DNA of 11,288 nucleotides, from positions 1 to 11,288 of the forward strand of contig DASUKM010000041.1 of NCBI GenBank assembly GCA_036278735.1, read 5' to 3'. The stretch comes from DASUKM01 sp036278735 (GTDB lineage: Bacteria; Acidobacteriota; Vicinamibacteria; Vicinamibacterales; 2-12-FULL-66-21). The notes under the pieces were generated by a model, which saw nothing but the letters and a program-made list of their open reading frames with translations, ran no database searches and was not told the origin of the DNA. The translations under genes were made by a program, and so were the position numbers. Below are positions 5,832 through 11,288 of this stretch, piece after piece. Numbering within the stretch: position 1 is the first letter of the stretch; each line of letters begins with the position of its first letter.

Positions 5832-7210
5832 CCGGACGCGACCCGCTCGACATCGCAGCGGCGATTGCGCGCGAAGCCGCGCGTCAGGGGGGGCGCGCAC
5901 TCGTCGTCGGCGGATGGGTGCGCGACCGGCTGATGGGGGTCGCGTCCAAGGACGTCGACGTCGAGGTCTACGGGCTCGAGGCGATGGCGCTGCAGCGGGT
6001 GCTCGAGGCCTTTGGCGAGGTGAACACGGTGGGCGAGAGCTTCACCGTGTTCAAAGTCGCCGGCGTCGACGTGGCGCTCCCGCGGCGCGAGTCGAAGATC
6101 GGCCGCGGGCATCGCGGATTCGCCGTCACGGGCGATCCGTCGATGACGCCCGCCGAAGCGGCGCGCCGCCGCGACTTCACGATCAACGCGATCGCCTGGG
6201 ATCCGATGACCGGCGAATACGTCGACCCCGTCGGCGGGCGCGCCGACCTCGAGGCGCGGCTGCTGCGCGTGGTCGATCCGCGCACGTTTCCCGACGACAG
6301 CCTGCGCGTGCTCAGGCTCGTGCAGTTCGCGGCGCGCTTCGAGTTCGCCGTCGATCCGGCGACGTTCGAGCTGTGCCGGCGCATTCCGCTCGACGACCTG
6401 CCCGCCGAACGCGTCTGGGGGGAAATCGAAAAGCTGCTGCTCCAGGCCGCGCGGCCGTCGATTGGCTTCGCGCTCGCGTTCGATCTCGACGCCGTCGAAC
6501 GGCTGTTCCCCGAGTTGCAGGCGCTGGCCGGCTGCCCGCAGGAACCGGAATGGCATCCGGAGGGAGACGTCTGGGTCCACACCCTGATGGTGATCGATCA
6601 GGCCCGCACGCGCATCGCCGATCTGGACAAGGCGCGCCAGACGACCGTGATGCTCGGGGCCGTGTGTCACGACCTCGGCAAGCCGGCGACGACCGCGGTC
6701 ATCGACGGGCGCATCCGGTCGATGGAGCACGAGGAGCGGGGGGTCGCGCCGTCGGCCGCGCTGCTCGACCGGCTCAACGTGCACAGCGTGCAGGGCTACG
6801 ACGTCCGGCGGCAGGTGCTCGGCATCGTCGCGCATCATCTGAAGCCGGGCGTGTTCGGGCGCTCGGCGACGCCGGTGAGCGATGCCGCGTACCGGCGGCT
6901 GGCGCAGAAGGTCGACCTGGAGCTGCTCGCGCGCGTGGCCAAGTCGGATTGCGTGGGGCGCGCCGGGCCGTTCGACTGCTCGGCGATCGACGAGTTTCTG
7001 GCGCGCGCGCGGGCGCTCGGCGTGGAACACGCGCCGCCGGCGCCGCTCGTGCGCGGCCGCGATCTGCTCGCGCTCGGCGTCGCGCCGGGACCGGCGGTCG
7101 GCGACGTGCTGCGCGAGGTGTACGAGCGCCAGCTCGAAGGCAGCGTCCGCACCAGCGAAGAGGCGCGCGCGCTCGCGGCCGAACTGGCGCGCGCGAGGCG
7201 GCTATACTGA
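5828..7210 (+). CDS. cca: CCA tRNA nucleotidyltransferase with HD domain
   Basis: Adds or repairs the 3'-CCA end of tRNAs using CTP and ATP, without a template. The 460-residue protein has the class II pattern: GGWVRDRLMG (28-37), KDVDVEVYG (41-49) with metal-binding D42 and D44, ARRRDFTINAIAWDP (112-126), DPVGGRADLEARLLRVV (133-149) and DSLRVLRLVQFAARF (157-171). An HD-type phosphohydrolase domain follows, with H251 and the HDLGKP motif (H281, D282), as in E. coli-type CCA enzymes. The C-terminus holds a LVRGRDLLALGVAPGPAVGDVL segment typical of the family. The GTG at 5828 overlaps the preceding stop (GTGA) and leaves a normal distance to GGWVRD. Specialisation as a CC- or A-adding enzyme cannot be excluded, but a single polymerase gene fits full CCA addition. 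Confidence 0.94.
   Translation: MTGRDPLDIAAAIAREAARQGGRALVVGGWVRDRLMGVASKDVDVEVYGLEAMALQRVLEAFGEVNTVGESFTVFKVAGVDVALPRRESKIGRGHRGFAVTGDPSMTPAEAARRRDFTINAIAWDPMTGEYVDPVGGRADLEARLLRVVDPRTFPDDSLRVLRLVQFAARFEFAVDPATFELCRRIPLDDLPAERVWGEIEKLLLQAARPSIGFALAFDLDAVERLFPELQALAGCPQEPEWHPEGDVWVHTLMVIDQARTRIADLDKARQTTVMLGAVCHDLGKPATTAVIDGRIRSMEHEERGVAPSAALLDRLNVHSVQGYDVRRQVLGIVAHHLKPGVFGRSATPVSDAAYRRLAQKVDLELLARVAKSDCVGRAGPFDCSAIDEFLARARALGVEHAPPAPLVRGRDLLALGVAPGPAVGDVLREVYERQLEGSVRTSEEARALAAELARARRLY
7203..7208 (+). promoter_or_regulatory. TATACT -10-like element inside the end of cca
   Basis: TATACT matches the TATAAT consensus at five of six positions. It lies within the last codons of the tRNA nucleotidyltransferase gene (CTA-TAC-TGA) and ends 7 nt before the ATG at 7216. 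This would give a leaderless transcript for the exported protein gene, independent of the upstream operon. No -35 match or extended TGn is visible. Read-through from the operon is also possible. Confidence 0.45.
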
Positions 7211-7215
7211 GGCCG

Positions 7216-7896
7216 ATGCGATCGCGCCGGAGCGCTCACGTGCTGCGCGGCAGCACACGCCCCCTGCTCCTGTCGGCGGCGCTGCTGCTGGCCGTTCCCG
7301 CCGCGGCGTTTGCGCAGACGCCGCAGAATCCGCGCATCGGCCCGTTCGTCGTCGACGTGCGCGGCGCGTTTCAGAAATTCAAGCCGGACCCGCTCACCGC
7401 CAGCGGAATCGACGTCAAGCCGGCGAGCCTGCCAACCCACGCGTTCGGCCTCGTCGCCGGGGCCCACTGGTATCCGCTGCGGCTCGGCAGGGTGACGTTC
7501 GGGGTCGGGGGGGAGATGATCACGAGCGGTGCCAGCCACACGACTGCGCCGTCGACCGCCGGCGGCGAGCCCGGGCCGACCGTGCACACCCACTTCTCGT
7601 CAATCACGCCGCAGATCTCGTTCAATTTCGGCGGGCACCTGGGATGGAGTTACGTCAGCGGCGGCATCGGCGGCGCGACGTTGAGGGTGGAGCGCGCCGA
7701 CACGCCGCTGCCCGACGCGCCGAAGCGCAAGACGATCAACTACGGCTTCGGCGCGCGCTGGTTCGCGAGTCCCCACGTCGCCGTCTCGCTCGATGCGCGC
7801 TGGTACGCGGTCAACCCGCAGGCCGCCACCGACACGATCCCCGCCCAGCCGCGCGCCACGCTGCTCGTGTTCTCGGGCGGCATCGCAATCCGCTAG
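7216..7896 (+). CDS. Exported protein, probable outer-membrane beta-barrel
   Basis: A 226-residue protein with a clear Sec signal peptide: basic MRSRRSAHVLRGSTR, hydrophobic LLLSAALLLAVPAAAF, and a likely cleavage after AFA at residue 33. The mature part of about 193 residues shows alternating hydrophobic and polar strands rich in Gly, Tyr, Phe and Trp (for example AFGLVAGAHWYPL, TFGVGGEMI, ISFNFGGHLGWSYVSGGIGGATL, YGFGARWFASPHVAVSLDARWYAV, LLVFSGGIAI). These suit an eight-strand barrel of the small OmpA/OmpW-like fold. The final residue is Arg, not the usual aromatic, so insertion by BAM is not certain. The function is unknown. It starts 5 nt after the cca stop but has its own -10-like element. 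Confidence 0.75.
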   Translation: MRSRRSAHVLRGSTRPLLLSAALLLAVPAAAFAQTPQNPRIGPFVVDVRGAFQKFKPDPLTASGIDVKPASLPTHAFGLVAGAHWYPLRLGRVTFGVGGEMITSGASHTTAPSTAGGEPGPTVHTHFSSITPQISFNFGGHLGWSYVSGGIGGATLRVERADTPLPDAPKRKTINYGFGARWFASPHVAVSLDARWYAVNPQAATDTIPAQPRATLLVFSGGIAIR

Positions 7897-7900
7897 CCGG

Positions 7901-7968
7901 CCGCCCTCCGTCCTCCGCCCTCCGTCCTCCGCCCTCCGTCGTCCGTCCTCCGCCCTCCGTCTTCCGCC
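7901..7968. repeat. Nine-unit CTCCGYC heptamer array
   Basis: Nine in-phase 7-bp units (7906-7968) with a partial unit before them (7901-7905), starting 5 nt after the preceding stop codon. The units are the same as in the left-edge array and in the same orientation, with minor variants GTCCGTC and TTCCGCC. The array stops exactly at TACTATG (7969), again an AT-rich promoter-like stretch. Confidence 0.93.
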
Positions 7969-8007
7969 TACTATGCCTGGTAGTACCTGCCGGCCGCGCC
8001 ATACAGT
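7969..8007 (+). promoter_or_regulatory. Candidate promoter region of the ABC transporter unit
   Basis: TACAGT (8002-8007, four of six matches to TATAAT) ends 11 nt before the ATG at 8019. TACTAT (7969-7974), also four of six, lies 44 nt upstream of that ATG. TACTA (7969-7973) and TAGTA (7981-7985) form a 5-bp inverted repeat with a 7-nt spacer, a possible operator. All matches are weak; their position between a repeat array and the first gene of a three-gene unit is the main support. Confidence 0.3.
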
Positions 8008-8018
8008 AGCTCTCTGGC

Positions 8019-8759
8019 ATGCCCGGCGATCTGGCGGTTCCGCTCCCCTTCGTGCGCGTCGACGGCCTCACCAAGCAGTATCGGCGGCTGACGGCGCTCG
8101 ACGGCGTCGGCTTTTCCATCCGGCGCGGCGAGATGCTCGGCCTGATCGGGCCCAATGGCGCCGGCAAGACGACGCTCTTCGAGTGCCTGGCGGGCGTGCG
8201 GCCTGTCGACGGAGGCACGGTCGCGATCGACGGCCGGTCCGTGGCGCCGCCAGGGCGGGGCGTCCACCTCTTCTACCTGCCCGACGGCATCGCTCCCTGG
8301 CCAGCTCAATCCGTACGCTGGGCGCTCGATTTCACGATCGGCTTTTTTGGCGGCGACCGGACGAAGCGCGACGAGGTCGTCGGCCGTCTCTCGATCGGAC
8401 CGCTGCTCCGGCAGCCGATCGGGACGCTGTCGAAGGGACAGCGCAAACGCGTGATCCTCGCGATGGGGCTCCTCGCCCCGCAGCCGCTGCTGCTCTTCGA
8501 CGAGCCGTTCGACGGCCTGGACCTGCGGCAGACGCGCGACGTGGCCGACGTGCTGCGCGAGCACGTGATTGGGGGACGGACGCTGTTCCTGTCGATCCAC
8601 CAGATTGCCGACGCCGCGCGCGTCTGCGATCGGTTCGTCCTGCTGAGCGGCGGGCGCGTGCGGGGCGAAGGGACGGCGGACGAGCTGGCCGCGATCTCCG
8701 CCGCCCGCGGCGGCACCTGTGGACAGGATCTCGAAGAGGTCTTCCTTGCGCTTACCTGA
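8019..8759 (+). CDS. ABC transporter ATP-binding protein (ABC-2 / NatA-CcmA type)
   Basis: Cytoplasmic ATPase subunit that should power the membrane partner encoded next. The 246 residues contain Walker A GPNGAGKTT (44-52), signature LSKGQRKRV (137-145), Walker B LLLFDEPFDGLD (157-168, with D161 and E162), D-loop GLD, and the switch histidine H194 in LSIHQ. The C-terminal QDLEEVFLALT is typical of ATPases paired with ABC-2 permeases. Two details are less usual: the signature has Lys in place of the second Gly (LSKGQ), and the Q-loop position reads YLPDG with Asp instead of Gln. The ATG is preceded by a weak TACAGT element and no obvious Shine-Dalgarno. The permease starts 24 nt after its stop. 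The substrate cannot be inferred. Confidence 0.93.
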   Translation: MPGDLAVPLPFVRVDGLTKQYRRLTALDGVGFSIRRGEMLGLIGPNGAGKTTLFECLAGVRPVDGGTVAIDGRSVAPPGRGVHLFYLPDGIAPWPAQSVRWALDFTIGFFGGDRTKRDEVVGRLSIGPLLRQPIGTLSKGQRKRVILAMGLLAPQPLLLFDEPFDGLDLRQTRDVADVLREHVIGGRTLFLSIHQIADAARVCDRFVLLSGGRVRGEGTADELAAISAARGGTCGQDLEEVFLALT

Positions 8760-8783
8760 CCTCCGGCCAGCCCCTCGACAGCC

Positions 8784-10115
8784 ATGACCTCCTCCTTGCC
8801 GAACCGGGCCGCCGCGTGGCGGTGGCTCCTGACGAAGGAATGGCGCGAACTGCTCGCCTCGCGCGCCTGGTGGGTGCTCGTCGCGCTCGCCGGGCCGCTG
8901 GTCGGCGTGTCGTTCGGCAACGCCGTCCGCGCCTACGCCGAGGTGAGCGCCGGGGCCGGCAACGCGTGCGGCATCGTCTGCGCGCCGCTCATCGGGATCT
9001 GGGCCCCGACGTTCAGCGCGTACGAGATCGCCGCCATCTTCCTGCTGCCGTTCGTCGCGATCCGGGCGGTCTCCGGCGACGCGCACAGCGGCGCGCTGAC
9101 GCTCGAGATTCAGCGCCCGCTCTCGCCGCTCGCGCGCGTGGCGGCCCGCGCCGCCGTGCTCGTCGCCGGCTGGATGATCGCCGGCCTCGCGGCGCTCGTC
9201 GCGATGGCGCTCTGGGCGAGTTACGGCGGCAGCACGTATCTGCCGGAGGTCGGCGTCGTGGCGTTGGGCCATCTGCTGAACGGCACGCTGACGATCGCGC
9301 TCGCGCTGGCCATTGGATCCGTGGCCGACAATCCGTCGACCGCCGCCATCGTGACGCTGGCGGCGACGATCGGGACGTGGGTGATCGCGTTCGCGGCCGC
9401 GCTGCAGGGGGGCGTCTGGACGACGATCGCCGACTACACGCCGACCGCGATGGTCTCGATGTTCCAGCACGCGCTCGTGCAGACGAACGTGCTGCTCGCC
9501 ACGCTCGTGGCGATCGCGGCCGCCTTCGTCGTGAGCGCGATCTGGCTGCGGCTGTACGACACGGCCGCGCGGCGATGGGCCCGGACGGCTGCGACCCTCG
9601 TCGTCGCGGCGGGCCTCGCCGCCGGCGCCGCGCACGTCCGCGGAAGCTGGGACGCGTCCGAGAGCCGCTACAACTCGTTCGACGAAGCCGACGAAGAGGC
9701 GCTCGCGCGTCTCCCGGCGCCGCTCGCGATCGAGGCGCACCTCGCACCACAGGATCCGCGCCGTACCGCGCTCGAGCGCGGCCCGTTCGCGAAACTCCGG
9801 CGCGTCGTCCCCTCGATGCGGGTCACGTACGTCGCCCGGACGGGCACGGGCATGTACGAGGAATCGGATCCGGGCTATGGCGAGGTCCGCTACACGTACG
9901 AGGGGCGGACGGCCTCGAGCCGCGAGGTCAGCGACGAGGGGGTGCTCGAGACCATTTTCGATCTCGCGCACCTCGCGCCCGGTGGCGAAGAGGAGGAGGG
10001 ATTCCGCGGGCATCCGCTGGTCGCGACGGCCAAAGGAGCCGCGGTGCTGTTTTATGTGGTCTGGCCGGCGGTGGTCGTCGGCCTGGCGATTCTGGTGGGG
10101 AGGAGGCGAAGATGA
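8784..10115 (+). CDS. ABC-2 type permease fused to a GldG-like extracytoplasmic domain
   Basis: A 443-residue membrane protein expected to form the channel for the ATPase encoded upstream. I see hydrophobic segments near 29-45, 79-96, 122-144, 156-180, 185-208, 233-256 and 266-283, then a soluble stretch of about 135 residues and a final segment at 418-438 ending in RRRR. The soluble part (about 288-400) begins DASESRYNSFDEADEEALARLPAPLAIEAHL and continues with MRVTYV and GYGEVRYTYEGR. This is the pattern seen after the first membrane helix of GldG-type ABC auxiliary proteins, where a DxSxxRxxSL start and RVxxxD segments occur. The protein therefore looks like GldF and GldG joined in one chain, with the domain outside the cytoplasmic membrane. 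Third codon positions look continuous through the junction. The GldG likeness is from motif memory; gliding motility itself is not implied. Confidence 0.85.
   Translation: MTSSLPNRAAAWRWLLTKEWRELLASRAWWVLVALAGPLVGVSFGNAVRAYAEVSAGAGNACGIVCAPLIGIWAPTFSAYEIAAIFLLPFVAIRAVSGDAHSGALTLEIQRPLSPLARVAARAAVLVAGWMIAGLAALVAMALWASYGGSTYLPEVGVVALGHLLNGTLTIALALAIGSVADNPSTAAIVTLAATIGTWVIAFAAALQGGVWTTIADYTPTAMVSMFQHALVQTNVLLATLVAIAAAFVVSAIWLRLYDTAARRWARTAATLVVAAGLAAGAAHVRGSWDASESRYNSFDEADEEALARLPAPLAIEAHLAPQDPRRTALERGPFAKLRRVVPSMRVTYVARTGTGMYEESDPGYGEVRYTYEGRTASSREVSDEGVLETIFDLAHLAPGGEEEEGFRGHPLVATAKGAAVLFYVVWPAVVVGLAILVGRRRR
10097..10106 (+). promoter_or_regulatory. Strong Shine-Dalgarno for the LamG-like gene
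   Basis: GGGGAGGAGG lies 5 nt before the ATG at 10112, inside the end of the permease gene (Gly-Arg-Arg codons). It is the best ribosome-binding site in the window; most other genes here show none. Together with the ATGA overlap at 10112-10115 it suggests efficient coupled translation of the last gene in the unit. Confidence 0.75.
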
Positions 10116-10942
10116 ACGAATCGAGCGCACGCCGTGCGTACGGCCGGCGCATTCTTGCCGTGGCCGGGGCGGCCGTCATCGTGGCACCGCTCGTGGCGTC
10201 TCAGGCGACGACGGTGGATTTGAGCCACGAGACGATCGGCAAGCCGCCGTCGATGTTCGAGATCGTGATGGGCTTCTGGTCGGTCGTGCAGGACGGATCC
10301 GACAAGGTGATCAAAGTCGACGGCGCCGCCTGGAAGGCCACGCAGGACACGCCGACGCAGCTGCTGCTCGAGAGCGCCCGCCGCGTCTACGGCACGACCA
10401 ACGAAGAGCTGATGGACAACGCGAAGCAGTTCACGGTCTATCCGGTCGCGGTCCTGAAGACCGTGCCCTCGTTTGCGAACGGCACCATCAGCGTGAAGTT
10501 CAAGACGATCAGCGGCAACGCCGACCGCGCCTCCGGCATCCTGTTCAACCTGAAGCCGAACGGCGACTGGCTGAGTCTCCGGTACAACGAGATGGAGCAC
10601 AACGTGGTGCTCTGGGAATTCCACAACGGCGTCCGCCGTTCCGTGATCCGGCCGCATCATCAGTTGCTGACGGATCCCGCGGACCACGACAAGTGGCACG
10701 AGCTGAAACTTTCCGTGGACGGCGCCAACATCAAGGGCTACCTCGATGGAGCCGACGTGCTCGAGTGGACGCTCGGCAGCCAGCCCGGACCGGGTCGCGG
10801 CGGCCGGACGCCGAATGCCGATCTGTACCCGGCCAACAACCCGGTGCTGCGGCCTCCGGTGGACGGCAAGGTCGGGCTCTGGGCGAAAACCGACACCACC
10901 AGCTACTTCAAGGATTACGTGGTCACGCCGGCTGTGAAGTAG
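10112..10942 (+). CDS. Exported LamG/DUF1080-like jelly-roll protein
   Basis: A 276-residue protein with an N-terminal hydrophobic segment (about 12-29, RRILAVAGAAVIVAPLVAS) that reads as a signal peptide, with cleavage likely near residue 32. The body resembles the concanavalin-like jelly roll of LamG/DUF1080 proteins: GTISVKFKTISGNADRASGILFNL (124-147), WLSLRYNEMEHNVVLWEFHNG (153-173), DKWHELKLSVDGANIKGYLDGADVLEW (193-219) and GKVGLWAKTDTTSYFKDYVV (252-271). Family members bind or act on carbohydrate, but no catalytic residues are identifiable here. A Gly/Pro-rich loop (222-250) precedes the last strands. It overlaps the permease stop by 4 nt and has a strong ribosome site, so it probably works with or is expressed alongside that transporter. 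The octamer array begins at the last base of its stop codon. Confidence 0.85.
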   Translation: MNESSARRAYGRRILAVAGAAVIVAPLVASQATTVDLSHETIGKPPSMFEIVMGFWSVVQDGSDKVIKVDGAAWKATQDTPTQLLLESARRVYGTTNEELMDNAKQFTVYPVAVLKTVPSFANGTISVKFKTISGNADRASGILFNLKPNGDWLSLRYNEMEHNVVLWEFHNGVRRSVIRPHHQLLTDPADHDKWHELKLSVDGANIKGYLDGADVLEWTLGSQPGPGRGGRTPNADLYPANNPVLRPPVDGKVGLWAKTDTTSYFKDYVVTPAVK

Positions 10943-11189
10943 GTTCTCGGGTGCTCGGGTTCTCGGGTTCTCAGGTTCTCGGGTTCTCGGGTTCTCGGGT
11001 GCTCGGGTTCTCGGGTTCTCGGGTGCTCGGGTTCTCGGGTTCTCGGGTTCTCGGGTTCACGGGTTCACGGGTTCACGGGTTCTCGGGTTCTCGGGTTCTC
11101 GGGTTCTCGGGTTCTCGGGTTCTCCGGTTCTCGGGTTCTCGGGTTCTCGGGTTCTCGGGTTCTCCGGTTCTCGGGTGCTCAGGTGCTCC
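10942..11189. repeat. Octamer tandem array (GGTTCTCG)n
   Basis: About 31 tandem 8-bp units of consensus GGTTCTCG, starting at the final G of the stop codon of the preceding gene. Variants are GGTGCTCG, GGTTCTCA, GGTTCTCC, and a local run of GGTTCACG (about 11046-11070). Variation is mostly at unit positions 4, 6 and 8. It is a different period and sequence from the heptamer arrays. Confidence 0.95.
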
Positions 11190-11288
11190 GCCCTCCGCCT
11201 TCCGCCCTCCCCCTTCCGCCCTCCGCCCTCCGCCCTCCGCCCTCCGCCCTCCGCCCTCCGCCCTCCGCCCTCCGCCCTCCGACCTCCG
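11186..11288. repeat. CTCCGCC heptamer array, cut by window edge
   Basis: About 15 units of CTCCGCC with variants TTCCGCC, CTCCCCC and a last CTCCGAC, continuing to the right edge. The orientation is the same as in the arrays at 1-301 and 7901-7968. The last octamer, GGTGCTCC, shares its CTCC with the first heptamer, so the two arrays join without any spacer. Confidence 0.95.

Noticed and set aside
7971..10130. 719-codon open frame on the minus strand opposite the ABC genes.
   Set aside because: Arg/Gly/Asp-rich low-complexity translation with no motif, fully antisense to two recognisable genes.

Overview
The window looks like a chromosomal stretch from a very G+C-rich, Gram-negative bacterium. 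An outer-membrane-type exported protein, a PlsB-like acyltransferase, strong third-position G/C bias, and long tandem intergenic arrays of 7- and 8-bp units all fit the Acidobacteriota (Vicinamibacteria-like lineages). That placement is inferred from style and gene content, not proven. I see no transposase, integrase, phage gene, CRISPR array, tRNA or rRNA.

Layout, left to right. A heptamer array (1-301) ends exactly where an extended -10-like element (302-310) begins. This sits in front of a short PlsB-like glycerolipid acyltransferase (317-1453), followed by a monofunctional proline dehydrogenase (1475-2425). A 271-bp non-coding stretch (2426-2696) with a weak sigma-54-like motif and a possible structured leader precedes a 104-residue protein of unrecognised family with clustered Cys/His residues (2697-3011). 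That gene converges on an M20 zinc peptidase/deacylase (complement 3166-4302). The gap between them holds GGTTCCG-type repeats and a 12-bp inverted repeat.

Only 21 bp separate the M20 start codon from a divergent short-chain dehydrogenase (4324-5139). The dehydrogenase overlaps by 4 nt with a SUMF1-fold protein lacking the formylglycine-generating-enzyme cysteines (5136-5831), which in turn overlaps by 4 nt with a CCA-adding/HD-domain tRNA nucleotidyltransferase (5828-7210). A small exported, probably beta-barrel protein (7216-7896) follows, with a TATACT element lying inside the end of the tRNA nucleotidyltransferase gene. After a nine-unit heptamer array comes a three-gene unit: an ABC ATPase (8019-8759), an ABC-2 permease joined to a GldG-like extracytoplasmic domain (8784-10115), and an exported LamG/DUF1080-like protein (10112-10942). 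The window ends in an octamer array that changes directly into another heptamer array (10942-11288).

Most genes are ordinary housekeeping or transport functions. The less ordinary signals are the recurrent -10-like hexamers 6-11 nt before start codons (suggesting leaderless or near-leaderless mRNAs), the indel-free arrays abutting promoter-like elements, the two-domain ABC permease, the cysteine-less SUMF1 protein, and the leader plus Cys/His protein at 2426-3011. I found no convincing wholly new system.
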